A stretch of DNA of 64,000 nucleotides, taken from contig NZ_QSQT01000021.1 of assembly GCF_003437535.1 (NCBI RefSeq), positions 226-64,225 of the forward strand, written 5' to 3'. Position numbers and translations under genes: made by a program. Every line of letters begins with the position of its first letter. The first letter of the stretch is position 1. The notes under the pieces are model-generated. The model ran no database searches. It was given only the letters and a program-made list of their open reading frames with translations, and was not told where the DNA came from. Of this stretch, positions 9,000 to 19,381 are shown piece after piece. Source of the DNA: Phocaeicola plebeius (GTDB lineage Bacteria > Bacteroidota > Bacteroidia > Bacteroidales > Bacteroidaceae).

Positions 9000-10034
9000 A
9001 TGAAAGAATATGCGTTTACAAAATGGCTGGTTCCGACGCTGCAAGCAGACGGAACGGAGCGAGATATGGTGTACAATGAACAAATGGGCATCTTCACCGT
9101 ACGGGGAGAAAATCAATTCCAGAAAGGAAGTATCGACACACAGCATACGGTGTCTTTGCTCGTATTAAAAGGCGAAATCAGCATCCAGACCAACGACAAG
9201 CGGACCGTCATTCCTGCCCCTTCCTACATCGAGTTTATCGAACCCCACCAATGGAGCGACCTGAAAACAAACCGTGATTTCGAAGGATGTCTGCTCATTA
9301 CCCGAAGGGAGATTTTTTTGCAGGCAGCCGAATGCATCCGTTCCAAAGTGGCAGCCTATGTATACAGACACGTATTGGAGCCGTTTATTCCATTGGAGAA
9401 ACAGGATCTTCTCCGGATACAATCACATGTGGACATGCTACGCCACACCCTTCAGCAAAAAGAGAATCATTTCCTGCTTGAAATGCTGGAAAACACGCTT
9501 CGTTCCCTCATCCTGGAAGTGTGGAATATTATCCTCCGCATGTATAAACAAGAAAACGAGTTCGAGCACTCTTTCCGCTGGAAAGATACCCTCCCTCGTT
9601 TTCTATATCTGATGCATACCAATTGCCGTTATCATCACACCGTAAAATGGTATGCCGACCAACTCTACGTATCCCCCGATGCGTTATCGGCCAAGTTAAA
9701 GAAACTCTATGGCAAGACAGCCAACCAGCTCATCAGCGAAAGCCTGATAGAAGAAGCGAAAGTCTGTCTGCTCAATCCGGCCAACAGCGTGCAGGACGTG
9801 GCCGAAAAGCTCTGTTTCTCTGACCAAGCTTCTTTCAGCAAGTTTTTCAAACGCTACTGCGGAGTGTCGCCCGGCCAGTTAAAAAAAACAAGCCTAAACC
9901 CTATTTTAAAGGTTCACTTCCGTCACTACCTGTCCGTCGAAGAGATTAATGACGCGGTCGGCAAAACCGGCATCATGCTGCGAGTGAGTCACCATCACAA
10001 TGGTGGTGCCTTCCTTATGCAGCTCGGTAAGTAA
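9000..10034 (+). CDS. AraC-family transcriptional regulator
   Basis: The C-terminal third carries the paired helix-turn-helix region of AraC regulators: [22 protein letters not shown], then [32 protein letters not shown]. The N-terminal part (about 180 residues) is a cupin-like sensing domain. It is transcribed away from the RND operon and probably regulates it. As read, the frame runs 47 residues past the usual family end and overlaps the convergent ATPase gene by 129 bp. This depends on an A8 run at 9881-9888: with seven As the protein would end GQLKKQA-stop (TAA at 9895-9897), 298 residues, which is the normal AraC end. The true 3' end may be 9897, because of a sequencing error, slippage or a recent frameshift. 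Confidence 0.9.
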   Translation: MKEYAFTKWLVPTLQADGTERDMVYNEQMGIFTVRGENQFQKGSIDTQHTVSLLVLKGEISIQTNDKRTVIPAPSYIEFIEPHQWSDLKTNRDFEGCLLITRREIFLQAAECIRSKVAAYVYRHVLEPFIPLEKQDLLRIQSHVDMLRHTLQQKENHFLLEMLENTLRSLILEVWNIILRMYKQENEFEHSFRWKDTLPRFLYLMHTNCRYHHTVKWYADQLYVSPDALSAKLKKLYGKTANQLISESLIEEAKVCLLNPANSVQDVAEKLCFSDQASFSKFFKRYCGVSPGQLKKTSLNPILKVHFRHYLSVEEINDAVGKTGIMLRVSHHHNGGAFLMQLGK

Positions 10035-10580
10035 TTCCATCACTTCCCGTCCGTTCTTGGAGTCCAGGTTACCGGTAGGCTCATCGGCCAGAATCAGCTT
10101 CGGTCCTGATACTACAGCACGGGCAATAGCCACACGTTGCTGTTGTCCGCCCGACAGCTGCTGCGGGAAGTGCTTGGCACGGTGTGTAATCCCCATCCGC
10201 TCCATGGCAGCCTCCACTTTCCGCTTACGTTCTGCCGAAGGTACACCCAAATACAGCAAGGGCAGTTCGATGTTCTCAAATACGTTCAACTCGTCAATCA
10301 GGTTGAAGCTCTGGAATACGAAACCAATCACTCCCTTACGCAAGGAAGTACGTTGCGATTCAGTATAGCCACCCACTTCTGTTCCGTTCAAGAAATACTT
10401 GCCTCCCGTGGGATTGTCCAGCAATCCCAAGATATTCAGCAAGGTAGATTTTCCACAACCTGAAGGACCCATGATAGCCACGAACTCTCCTTCCTTCACT
10501 TCGATACTTACATTATTCAATGCCCAAGTTTCCACTTCATCTGTGCGGAATACTTTCTGTAAATTTTCTGTCTTAATCAT
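9906..10580 (-). CDS. ABC transporter ATPase, MacB/LolD type
   Basis: This 224-residue stand-alone ATPase belongs to the lipoprotein/peptide-export (type VII, MacB/LolD/FtsE-like) class. Walker A is GPSGCGKST at residues 38-46, the Q-loop is in [10 protein letters not shown], the signature is LSGGQQQR, Walker B is [13 protein letters not shown] and the switch histidine is in VMVTHSQHD. It is the last gene of the run that contains five FtsX-type permeases, and the only ATPase there, so it probably powers all of them. It starts 25 bp after the last permease. Its 3' end overlaps the convergent AraC frame as that gene is read here. Confidence 0.96.
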   Translation of the reverse strand: MIKTENLQKVFRTDEVETWALNNVSIEVKEGEFVAIMGPSGCGKSTLLNILGLLDNPTGGKYFLNGTEVGGYTESQRTSLRKGVIGFVFQSFNLIDELNVFENIELPLLYLGVPSAERKRKVEAAMERMGITHRAKHFPQQLSGGQQQRVAIARAVVSGPKLILADEPTGNLDSKNGREVMELLTELHKEGTTIVMVTHSQHDAGFADRVINLFDGQVVTEVNL

Positions 10581-10605
10581 ACTTCAAAATTTTATTTTAA
10601 TGATA

Positions 10606-12975
10606 TTACTCTTGTTTTATACATTCTACCGGATTTACCCGACTCAATATCCAACCCTGCAGGCAGACAATGACCGCCGAGATGCCCCACACCACCAACA
10701 ACGGCCATACAAAGATACCGGCCGAAAGCGGGGCACGGTACGCAAACTGCTCCAGCCAATGCAGCATGAACCACCAGCCGACAGGCATGGCCATTACATA
10801 CGCCACTACAGCATAGATACAGAACGGTTTGTTAAGCAGCCAGATAATCTGTCCCCGTGTTGCTCCATGCACCTTGCGGATACTAATTTCGCGTATCCGC
10901 TGACGGGTGGCATACCAGGCGATACCAAACAATCCGAAACCTGTCAGCAACAACCCAATCACGGCATAGAAAGTCAGAATATGTGACAAAGAAAGCACTT
11001 TCCCGTTACGTGCCATAAAATCCCGGTGCATATCTGCATAACCGAAAGGTTGGTTGGGGTTCATTTCATTCCATACGGCTTCTATCTGCCGCAAGGTCTC
11101 TTCACGGTTTTCAGGACGAAGACGCAGTTGCAAATAAAATCCTTTCTGCAAGTCACTTGCCGACAACAATGTGATGACAAGAGGTGTTACCGCTTCTTCC
11201 AGCGAATTGACGGAAAAGTCGCGCACCACACCTGCGATTACAGCCAGACTGTCTTTCGTTTCCGTATCGAACTCGCGCAAGGCATGCCCCACGACCTCCG
11301 TACCCGCAGGCACTAACAAGCGGACAAAACTCTCGTTCACCAGTACCGGAGATGCCTGACGCTCCAACAGACGGGAAGGAGATTCTCCACTCAACTGTTC
11401 AATGCGCAAGGTGCGCAACAAGGTGGAGTCGCCTTCCAATGTCAGCAGATTGGTACGTACTTCCTTCCCACTGGGACGCAGCACGTTCAACTGACGTATC
11501 CAGGCATTAAGCACCGAAGCCTTGGAAAGTGTCATGGATTCAATCCCTTTCACCCGTTTCTCCAGTTCCGCCTTGAAGGGAGCCAACGGAGTACCAAAGG
11601 CATCCCCTATCTCAATGCAGCCCTCGTAACGCGAAGCCCGCTGGCGGGTCAGTTCCATCTGGTTGCGTGCTGTCAGCGTAGCCAATAACAATCCGATGGA
11701 AATCACGAACTGCACTGTTACTAGTACCGCTACAAAACGCTGTTTGCGTCGGCCGCTGTAAAGGGTACGGTACTCCGTGAACGACAAGCGTGACAGGCGA
11801 CAACTGATGTACCATGCCGGTATTACCGACATCAACAGAATGAATAACAGCAACCACGGCAACATCTGACTACTGAAGAAGAACGTCATGGTTAACCGCG
11901 AACCCAACAGGTCATTAAACAGTGACAGACAGTCGTTGACCAGCAGAATGGACAAGCCGAATGCCAGCACCACCGTCAGAAAAGCATCCCCGAAAAGTTG
12001 CAGACGGATATTGCGCAAGGTAGCCCCCATCAATTTCTCCACATGAATCATACGAAGCTGTTGCAACAAGCGGCTCAAACTCATGTTAGTATAGTTGCAG
12101 CAAGCAATAATCAGTATCAGCACGGCTGCCAGCAGACTGATATAGAGAGTCTGCGCGGGTGTCTGACTGACGAAATCAAGTGTCTGCTGAGAGGAATCAT
12201 CAGGAGTAGTGAAACAAATGGCGTCCAGCGGATCCAGGTAATATTTTGTCTGACCGGGCATCAGTGTAGGTACCTTGTCCTCATTCAGCTTATCGGCCAG
12301 GTGACCCGCATCCGTACCCGGAGTCAGCTTCAGCAGTGTAAGTCCACCCCAGAAGAAATCAGGGTCGTGTGCTATCAACATGTCAAACTGCAGAAGCGAT
12401 TGTTCGCGCTTCTTAAGTACTGCCGCCACTTCATACGTACGGACCTCTCCAAAGCGGAAATGTGCCTCCACCTGCTTCCCTACCGCTTGTTTCCCTCCGA
12501 ACAGACGACGGGCACAAGCTTCACTTAATGCGACCTTCCCTGGTTGACAGAGTACCTGACTCAAACTACCTTCTTCCGTACGGTAATCAAAAAAGTTCGT
12601 CAGGGTCGTATCGGCCGACAACATCTTAAAATCACCTTCCACCTTCTGCTCGTTCACCTTGCAGTAAAGCAAATCCAGTTTTCCTAACCGGAGAAAGTCC
12701 TCTACCTCGGCATAGCTTTGCTTCAGCTGCGGAGGAATCTCTGCGCCGGCAAAGGCCACTCGTTTCCCCTCCGTCATCGGGTCATCCTGCCGCAGAAAAA
12801 ACATGCGGTCACGGTCCGGATTACGTCCTTCCAACCCATGCTCGTGCACGAAGTATGTCATCAGCAAATTGGTGCAAGCCAATCCCAATGCCAGACTGGC
12901 TACCGAAACAAGGAAAAACACCTTGTTACGCCACCAGCTTCGCAAAATCATTTTCAATACTACATTCAGTATCAT
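10606..12975 (-). CDS. FtsX/MacB-type ABC permease (fifth in run)
   Basis: This 789-residue permease consists of two fused halves. Each half has a TM helix, a large periplasmic MacB_PCD-like domain and a three-helix FtsX bundle. A first TM lies near residues 20-40. The two cytoplasmic coupling segments are recognisable: RMIHVEKLMGATLRNIRLQL in the first half and REISIRKVHGATRGQIIWLL in the second; in this fold they contact the ATPase. The protein ends with the family tail SRVNPVECIKQE. It lies between the thioredoxin-like gene and the ATPase gene, 25 bp from each. Such permeases move lipoproteins, peptides or drugs through mechanical coupling across the inner membrane; the substrate is unknown. 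Confidence 0.92.
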   Translation of the reverse strand: MILNVVLKMILRSWWRNKVFFLVSVASLALGLACTNLLMTYFVHEHGLEGRNPDRDRMFFLRQDDPMTEGKRVAFAGAEIPPQLKQSYAEVEDFLRLGKLDLLYCKVNEQKVEGDFKMLSADTTLTNFFDYRTEEGSLSQVLCQPGKVALSEACARRLFGGKQAVGKQVEAHFRFGEVRTYEVAAVLKKREQSLLQFDMLIAHDPDFFWGGLTLLKLTPGTDAGHLADKLNEDKVPTLMPGQTKYYLDPLDAICFTTPDDSSQQTLDFVSQTPAQTLYISLLAAVLILIIACCNYTNMSLSRLLQQLRMIHVEKLMGATLRNIRLQLFGDAFLTVVLAFGLSILLVNDCLSLFNDLLGSRLTMTFFFSSQMLPWLLLFILLMSVIPAWYISCRLSRLSFTEYRTLYSGRRKQRFVAVLVTVQFVISIGLLLATLTARNQMELTRQRASRYEGCIEIGDAFGTPLAPFKAELEKRVKGIESMTLSKASVLNAWIRQLNVLRPSGKEVRTNLLTLEGDSTLLRTLRIEQLSGESPSRLLERQASPVLVNESFVRLLVPAGTEVVGHALREFDTETKDSLAVIAGVVRDFSVNSLEEAVTPLVITLLSASDLQKGFYLQLRLRPENREETLRQIEAVWNEMNPNQPFGYADMHRDFMARNGKVLSLSHILTFYAVIGLLLTGFGLFGIAWYATRQRIREISIRKVHGATRGQIIWLLNKPFCIYAVVAYVMAMPVGWWFMLHWLEQFAYRAPLSAGIFVWPLLVVWGISAVIVCLQGWILSRVNPVECIKQE

Positions 12976-13000
12976 AACACATCGTTTTTTAGTTCATTTC

Positions 13001-14548
13001 TTATTCTGTCAGACGGATGCCTTCGATATAGTATCCCCCTTCCACGTGCTCGCCTTCCGAAAAGTCAAACCAGCGGGTATCTTTCGGCAGCGGAGCAAAA
13101 TAGAGCGTGAAATCCATTTCTCCGCTATCAGGCATAAACACCTGCTCGCCTATCGCGAAACCTTCACTGCGCAGAAGCGGATAGTTCACCCCCTTGTCCG
13201 ACATCAAAAAAGTCGCTTTGTCCAACCGAATCCAATAATTTGGAATATACCGTGCATGCACGCGAAGTACCGTAGCCGAGTCGGTCAACTCCACCTGACA
13301 GATGGTCAGCACCTCCATTTTTTCTGTTTTCTTCCGCGGATGATGCACCAGTTTGTGACCGTCTTTCCATTCGATACGCATCGGCTGTTTGGGAGCCATC
13401 GAGCCTTTAATTTTCAGTTTCAGCCAACCTTTTGCATATCCACTCCAGCTGTCAACCACCTTTCCTTCCGGAGAAATCAATACAAAATGGGGAATTCCTC
13501 TGACACCATAACGAGCATACAGTCCGTTGTTCTCTTCCAAATCGTTCCAATTATTCCAGGTCATGGCATGCGATTTAGAAGCCTCTTCCCATCCCTTCCG
13601 GTTCTCAATGCTCAGGCTGATCACCTCCAGGCTGTCCTTGTACATTTCACTGATTTCCTTCAGTTCCGGTTGCGACATGATACAAGGACCGCATCCCCGA
13701 CTCCAGAAGTCCAGCAAGATGTATTTTCCGCGAAACTCAGCCAGGCGGTGAACCTTTCCTTCCAAGTCGTACATATCCGCATCGGCAGCTTCCTCGCCCA
13801 CTTTCACTACAGTCGGCGGATTCAAGGCCAGATACACACTCTTCCCAATGGACGTTTCTTTCTGTGCGTCATCCAGCAGATTGTACAACTGCTGCACTTC
13901 TTTTTTATACGGATAATCTTTACGGAACTTAACCGACATCCCCATCCAATGCAATTCACCCATCCAGGCTGCATTAATCGGCGATTGTTTCATAATCGCA
14001 ATATTATGCTGGGCAATCTGATCACTCAACTTCTCTGTCAGCTGTTGCAGACTGTCTGCTTGCGCACGGACCTGTTCTTTATTTCCTCCCTGCGCAGCCG
14101 ACCTCATCAGTGCAAATTCTTGCATGGTCAACCGCTGAAATTCCTCCCATTCCTTATGGGAAGCCTGTATCAGTTGCTGCTGGAATTGCTGCTCCTTGAC
14201 ATCGCTCTCTACTTTCCAGGAGTAAATATAAGGATTCTCTCCTTGTATGAGCAGATGACTGCCAGGATTTACCCATAGTTCAAGCAACATGGGTGGGAAT
14301 TTCGTATCATCACGTGCCATCAAGCCATAACCTTCCAGCTCGTTTCCGGCGGTAGTCAGTTCAAAACGGAATGTCCCGTTCTGCAGCGTATCGGTAGCTG
14401 CCATACTCCCCACGTTACCCTCTTGCTTCATCAAATAGAACACGGTTCCGTCGGGAATATTCTTCAACTGACCTTCCACCACAAATTTCTCCTGTGCCTG
14501 TGCCCCCAATGCACCTAAGAGCAGACAGGCTAATACTTGTTTTCTCAT
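13001..14548 (-). CDS. Secreted DUF4369/thioredoxin-like (TlpA family) protein
   Basis: This is a periplasmic or envelope thiol-disulfide protein of 515 residues. I chose the ATG at 14548 over the TTG at 14560 because the signal peptide then starts MRKQVLACLL and ends at GAQAQ. A DUF4369-like N-terminal domain (FVVEGQLKNIPDGTVFYL), an alpha-helical middle and a TlpA/AhpC-type thioredoxin domain follow. The active site is C286-G-P-C289 and a cis-proline segment GIPHFV is present. Unusually, about 130 further residues after the thioredoxin fold look like an extra beta-domain. It sits inside the permease run between permeases four and five, so it may fold or reduce the exported substrate or the permease loops; that is inference. 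Confidence 0.88.
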   Translation of the reverse strand: MRKQVLACLLLGALGAQAQEKFVVEGQLKNIPDGTVFYLMKQEGNVGSMAATDTLQNGTFRFELTTAGNELEGYGLMARDDTKFPPMLLELWVNPGSHLLIQGENPYIYSWKVESDVKEQQFQQQLIQASHKEWEEFQRLTMQEFALMRSAAQGGNKEQVRAQADSLQQLTEKLSDQIAQHNIAIMKQSPINAAWMGELHWMGMSVKFRKDYPYKKEVQQLYNLLDDAQKETSIGKSVYLALNPPTVVKVGEEAADADMYDLEGKVHRLAEFRGKYILLDFWSRGCGPCIMSQPELKEISEMYKDSLEVISLSIENRKGWEEASKSHAMTWNNWNDLEENNGLYARYGVRGIPHFVLISPEGKVVDSWSGYAKGWLKLKIKGSMAPKQPMRIEWKDGHKLVHHPRKKTEKMEVLTICQVELTDSATVLRVHARYIPNYWIRLDKATFLMSDKGVNYPLLRSEGFAIGEQVFMPDSGEMDFTLYFAPLPKDTRWFDFSEGEHVEGGYYIEGIRLTE

Positions 14549-14586
14549 GGATATTTTCAATTTTAGGTTATTATACTACATTTATA

Positions 14587-16995
14587 TCACTCCCGCTTGA
14601 TTTCTTCTGCCGGATTCACCCGGGATACCTGCCAAATACGGAAAGCTACCGTAAGGGCGACGAACAAGGAGGCACTCAGGAAGAGGCAAAAATAGAAAGC
14701 CACCCCATGCTGGAAGAACACCGTATACAAGGTACTAAACTGCCTCAACAAGAATTCAACCAACGCAAATCCCAACACAGCCGTCACCGTCAGTAAAGTA
14801 ACATAAAGCCGGGCAAACAGCCAGACTATCTGACGCATTCCGGCACCGTTGATCTTTCGGATAGCCATCTCCTTCCGCCGATATTCCGTGTCGATGGTCA
14901 CGGCTGAATACACGCCCAACAACGAAATCACCAGCACCACTACCGAAAAGAACAATACAATTCCGCGGAGCTTGAACTCAAGCGCCTGTGACTCACGGAT
15001 GTCGTCCATGAACGTGCTTACCTTCACTTCCACACTTTCCGGCAACGTCTTTTTCAGTATCTTCCTGACCTCCTGAAAGACGGTTTCCGCCTGTCCTTCC
15101 TTACATTTTATATAGCAATGCCCACAATAATCATCGAACCCGCTCAGGAGGAATATAAATCCTTCACTATCATAATACACACTGGACACAAATGTCTGGC
15201 ACACTCCTTTAACCGTGTAGGCATCTCCGTCAAAATTATAAAGCGGTTTCCCCATGATGTCCGTTCCGAGACGATGAGATAATGCCTCGTCTATCACCAA
15301 ATCGGACGATTCACGCGGCGTATGTCCCGACCGCATCGGAATGTGCATGAAACGAAAGAAACCGGAAGTTATACGCATCACATTTACATCCACATAACTG
15401 CCTTTATTATCTTTCTCCGTATACATACCCGTACCGGAAACACCTCCCAAATAATTGATGTCGGCCGGAAGCACCTCTTCGACTCCCGACAAGTTTTTAA
15501 ACTGATGTATCAGATCCTGCTTCTGCACGGCGTTCATAAAGGAAAAATCCATCGGAATGCTCAAAATCTGCTCTTTTTCCTCCAAGCTCAATGTCCCGAA
15601 CAAGGTACGTCCCGTTTTATCCGATTGCAGATAAAGTGCCGCTGCCAGTGAGATAAAAACCCAACAGATGAACAACTGCACTCCCAACAACAGATTCCGC
15701 AGTCGTCTCTTTCCTCCCCGGTGCACACCGCCAGTCACCCCTGCATGCACCTGCATGCGACGTACCTTCCACACGACTATTCCACACACCCAAGCACATA
15801 CTCCCAACAAACCAGCCAGATACTCAAGGCTCTGTACCATCAACAGAGAAGCGTCAAACTGCAAATACAATCCGGCCATTTCCAGTCTCAACCAGGGAGC
15901 CATCACCTCGATGCAGACACCGGTCAACAGGCCGGCCAGCAAAACCAACAAGGCAGACTGTGTAAACAGTTGGACGAAAAGACTGCCTCCGGACGCTCCC
16001 GCCACTCGCCGGATACTGAATTCACGCATACGAGTAAGGAAAGACCCCGCGAGCAGATGAAAGAAATTAAGCAAGGCCACCAGTAAAATCAATACCCCGG
16101 CTACCATTGTAGTCCATACCATCGTACGAAGTAGTCCCCCATTCCAGTCCCTATCTCCCATCAGATGAGCTTCCACCGCAAAACTTGTATCATGCATCCG
16201 ATGCGTCTGTTCACTACGATAAAACCACTCATTGAGTTGCTCCGGAGTAAAACCCTCACGCAGCAACGCATACGTAAAGGAACTGATAATGGCATAACGG
16301 GCATCATTCTGGATGATTCCTTCCGAATCGTTGAGGGAAAACATATCCAGATGCTTCATAAAAGCAATACTGTTGTTCTCTGGAATATCCTCAATCACTG
16401 CCTGAATGGTATAAACCGCTCCACCGGTACGTGGAGTAGAATCCGGCGAAGTGTACAACCGGCGCATCAGTACCAGCTGTTTTCCTACCGCCTGTCGAAT
16501 ATCCCCATATACCCGGCGTGCCATACTTTCGCTCACGACCAATGAATTTGGCATCATCTTGCTCACTTCAGCCGAACCGCACAAAATCTTAGGAGTCAAT
16601 ACTTGGAAAAAGGAAGAATCCGTCTCTGCCACGGCGAAGGAATAAGGTAACTGCTTCCCGTCGGGCATCTCCACGTTGAAAGGCCGTTCTATCGGTGAAT
16701 AATCCACCACACACAACGCCTCAATCCCATCCGGCTTTTGAAGACGCAGTTCCTCGGCCAACGTCGCAGGAGTACAATCCAACACCTTCTCTTCTTTCAT
16801 GTCACGAATATTGAGTTCGGCAATCCGTTCATAGTTTGCAAAACAATGATTCATGCTAAAAGCATAACGGACTAAATACAAACAAATGCTGAAACACAGC
16901 AAGGCCACTCCCACTCCAGCCAACGCAATCAGGTGCTGTGTCTTGTATTTCCACAAATTGCGGAAGGCTACTTTCAAATAATGCGTAATCATCAT
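14587..16995 (-). CDS. FtsX/MacB-type ABC permease (fourth in run)
   Basis: This is an 802-residue two-half permease of the same family as its neighbours. The first TM is near residues 20-40 (HLIALAGVGVALLCFSICLY), a periplasmic domain follows, then FtsX bundles with coupling segments MREFSIRRVAGASGGSLFVQ and RKEMAIRKINGAGMRQIVWLF. The C-terminal tail is SRVNPAEEIKRE. The periplasmic loops differ strongly from those of the other four copies, so it probably recognises a different ligand or partner. It begins 20 bp after the preceding permease gene and is followed by the thioredoxin-like gene. No ATPase domain is fused, so it needs the ATPase encoded at 9906-10580 or one elsewhere. Confidence 0.92.
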   Translation of the reverse strand: MMITHYLKVAFRNLWKYKTQHLIALAGVGVALLCFSICLYLVRYAFSMNHCFANYERIAELNIRDMKEEKVLDCTPATLAEELRLQKPDGIEALCVVDYSPIERPFNVEMPDGKQLPYSFAVAETDSSFFQVLTPKILCGSAEVSKMMPNSLVVSESMARRVYGDIRQAVGKQLVLMRRLYTSPDSTPRTGGAVYTIQAVIEDIPENNSIAFMKHLDMFSLNDSEGIIQNDARYAIISSFTYALLREGFTPEQLNEWFYRSEQTHRMHDTSFAVEAHLMGDRDWNGGLLRTMVWTTMVAGVLILLVALLNFFHLLAGSFLTRMREFSIRRVAGASGGSLFVQLFTQSALLVLLAGLLTGVCIEVMAPWLRLEMAGLYLQFDASLLMVQSLEYLAGLLGVCAWVCGIVVWKVRRMQVHAGVTGGVHRGGKRRLRNLLLGVQLFICWVFISLAAALYLQSDKTGRTLFGTLSLEEKEQILSIPMDFSFMNAVQKQDLIHQFKNLSGVEEVLPADINYLGGVSGTGMYTEKDNKGSYVDVNVMRITSGFFRFMHIPMRSGHTPRESSDLVIDEALSHRLGTDIMGKPLYNFDGDAYTVKGVCQTFVSSVYYDSEGFIFLLSGFDDYCGHCYIKCKEGQAETVFQEVRKILKKTLPESVEVKVSTFMDDIRESQALEFKLRGIVLFFSVVVLVISLLGVYSAVTIDTEYRRKEMAIRKINGAGMRQIVWLFARLYVTLLTVTAVLGFALVEFLLRQFSTLYTVFFQHGVAFYFCLFLSASLFVALTVAFRIWQVSRVNPAEEIKRE

Positions 16996-17015
16996 AGATT
17001 CATTCTTGCTTTTCT

Positions 17016-17390
17016 TTATTCATTTTTCATTACTTCACTCGGGTTGATGCGGGAAGCCTTGTTTACCTGCCAAAGCAACGTAGCCACGGAAATCACTGCC
17101 ACTATCAGGAAGGCTGCCAAGAACAGACCGACCGTCACCGGAGCCTTCACCACCAAATCGGCGGTATAATAATGAATGGCCAGCCAAGCCAGCGGCACTG
17201 CCACCACGGCTGCCAGCAACAGCATCCCCACGTAACGGCGAAGCAACAGCACATACAAGTCTTTCAGCATGGCACCGTTCACCTTGCGGATGGCAATCTC
17301 CCGATAACGCTGGCGGATGTCGAACAAGGAAATACCCAACAGGCCCAGACAGGAAATGACAATGGCAATAAAGGCAAAAGCCGAGTAAAT
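17016..17390 (-). repeat. Near-identical 3' block, copy A (pairs with 19382-19755)
   Basis: The 3' ~375 bp of the third permease gene match the 3' end of the second at roughly nine bases in ten by eye. The two genes diverge sharply upstream of this block. This is a direct repeat about 2.37 kb apart. Confidence 0.85.
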
Positions 17391-19364
17391 GGTAGCTACC
17401 TGCTGATCGGATTTATACAACTTCTGCACATCGTCCTTCAGCAACGAATACTGAAAGTTTTCCGTACCATATACTTCCCTTTCCAGCTTCCGCAGATAAT
17501 CTATCACCTGAGAAAGTTTGCCCGGCTGACATGCTATCTGATACACGTCTCCCCGCATAGTAGGAGAAACCATAAACAGCATGGGACGTACCCCTTTGGA
17601 GATATGTCCGCTATAATAATCCTCTATCACTCCTACAATGGGACGGGCCGGCAAATCCGGAACAAATTCTTTCATACGGAAATCCAACACGGTAGCTCCC
17701 TCTAAAGAGGTGTATCCCAAAGCACGCAAAGCCGCCCGATTCACCACAAACCCGTCTTCTTCAACAGGTAGTTTCCCTTCCACAAGCTTCAAATTGAACA
17801 AGGTAAAGAATTCGGGAGTAGCAAAATTCTGATTCAATGAAACGGTTTCTCCCTTCGCATTCTGAAACTCCGCCGTATAGTCGAAATCCAAAATGGAATA
17901 CAAACCAGCTGTCCAACATGAAATGTCTGGACATTTACTCAACGCCTCATCAATCTGAGCAACACGCTGCTTCCGGGCCTGTATCGATTCATCGGTATAA
18001 GAGGCATAGTCAGTCGACTCATACACTAAGTTGGCATGAATCACATTTTCCACCTGAAATCCCGGTGGAGTATTCAACAGCAAGTTGAGGTGACGATGGA
18101 AGAACAAGGCAAGGACAACCAGTACAATGGTTACCGTATATTGCACGAAAAGAAATCCCTGACGCAAGCGTATTGACTTCCTGTCATTCCCCGAACGAAC
18201 CAGCGACATACCCAACGGGGATTTCCAGCACCGAACTACCGTGCATAATGATATGAGCAACGGCAACCACACCAAAAGAGACAATGATACCCATACATCA
18301 AACGTCCCTACGGTAAACACCGTGTCAAACAAACGGTTGACAAAAGGTTGGACAAGTTCCACCACCGTCCAGGCCAGCAACAACGACAAGACCGACAGCA
18401 CCAGATTCTCCCAGTACACCAACATGAAGAGAGGACGGGAGCCTGCTCCCCACACCCGATGAAGCAGATAAATCCGTAATCGCTTGCCCAACAGCACCGC
18501 ATACAAATTGATGTAATTAAGCAGGCCGATAAAGAATATAAAGATACACATGGCCGACAAGACATACAACTGAGCCCGGTTGCCCGACACACACATCGTA
18601 GGAGAAGTGCGGTACAACAAGCGTGACTCCCAATATACATCCTTCAGTGACAGGAGGGAGAAAGTGTACATACTGCCATCTCCCACCTGCGTAGGACGCA
18701 AGATCTTGCCTGCCTCATTTAATTTCTGAATATCCGCTCCCGGCACAAAACGGACAAACTCCATGGGCATTCTTTCCCAAAGTGCTCCCGGCATTTCAGA
18801 AAGAATGGCATCTACCTGCAAGATAGACTTGTTTTCTGGAGTAGCGAAGATTCCGGATACCGTCACTGATTTCCCGGTAGACAGGACAAAGGTCTCTCCA
18901 ATGGGATTCTGCTTACCAAACAACTTATGTGCCAGATGCTCACTCAACAAAGCCATCCCTGGCTTTGAAAGGGAATATTCTCCTTGCAAAAGCTGATAAC
19001 GGAACAGTTTCAGAAAGGTCGTATCGGCCACTATCATATTCACCTGCAAACGATTGTCCTTGTAACGTATCATGTCATGATCCAGCAGTGTGACCCGTGA
19101 ACGTTGCATGACCAGTGACGGGTCTACAGCCAGCGTATCACCATTCAATGTGGAAGAGACCAATGCATCGTTCTCGCCAATCTGACAACGAGACACATAC
19201 ACATTTTCCCGGTCCACACAATGGGTATCGACCGTCAGTTCCCGATGGATGTATCGAAGCAAAATGATGCAGCAGGCCAGACTGAATGCCAGCCCCAACA
19301 GATTAATCAGTGTGTACGTCCGTGCACGGAGCAGGAAACGTAATCCATAGCGTAATGTATTCAT
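17016..19364 (-). CDS. FtsX/MacB-type ABC permease (third in run)
   Basis: This 782-residue permease has the two-half MacB_PCD/FtsX architecture with coupling segments RIYLLHRVWGAGSRPLFML and YREIAIRKVNGAMLKDLYVLL. Its first ~55 residues and last ~120 residues are almost identical to those of the next permease upstream (19382-21763), while the middle is far more diverged. This mosaic pattern points to tandem duplication plus gene conversion or selection on the ends. The identical ends are the membrane and cytoplasmic parts that must fit the common ATPase; the variable part is mainly periplasmic. It starts 17 bp after the preceding gene and is in the same operon-like run. Confidence 0.92.
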   Translation of the reverse strand: MNTLRYGLRFLLRARTYTLINLLGLAFSLACCIILLRYIHRELTVDTHCVDRENVYVSRCQIGENDALVSSTLNGDTLAVDPSLVMQRSRVTLLDHDMIRYKDNRLQVNMIVADTTFLKLFRYQLLQGEYSLSKPGMALLSEHLAHKLFGKQNPIGETFVLSTGKSVTVSGIFATPENKSILQVDAILSEMPGALWERMPMEFVRFVPGADIQKLNEAGKILRPTQVGDGSMYTFSLLSLKDVYWESRLLYRTSPTMCVSGNRAQLYVLSAMCIFIFFIGLLNYINLYAVLLGKRLRIYLLHRVWGAGSRPLFMLVYWENLVLSVLSLLLAWTVVELVQPFVNRLFDTVFTVGTFDVWVSLSLLVWLPLLISLCTVVRCWKSPLGMSLVRSGNDRKSIRLRQGFLFVQYTVTIVLVVLALFFHRHLNLLLNTPPGFQVENVIHANLVYESTDYASYTDESIQARKQRVAQIDEALSKCPDISCWTAGLYSILDFDYTAEFQNAKGETVSLNQNFATPEFFTLFNLKLVEGKLPVEEDGFVVNRAALRALGYTSLEGATVLDFRMKEFVPDLPARPIVGVIEDYYSGHISKGVRPMLFMVSPTMRGDVYQIACQPGKLSQVIDYLRKLEREVYGTENFQYSLLKDDVQKLYKSDQQVATIYSAFAFIAIVISCLGLLGISLFDIRQRYREIAIRKVNGAMLKDLYVLLLRRYVGMLLLAAVVAVPLAWLAIHYYTADLVVKAPVTVGLFLAAFLIVAVISVATLLWQVNKASRINPSEVMKNE
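19204..19364 (-). repeat. Near-identical 5' block, copy A (pairs with 21603-21763)
   Basis: The first ~160 bp of the third permease gene match those of the second with only scattered substitutions. They encode the N-terminal cytoplasmic segment, TM1 and the start of the periplasmic domain. Confidence 0.85.
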
Positions 19365-19381
19365 ATAAATTTGTTTTTTTA

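Noticed and set aside
12803..14278. Long plus-strand open frame (491 codons) antisense to the thioredoxin-like gene
   Set aside because: The translation has no recognisable domain or signal and the minus strand carries a clear protein with active-site motifs.
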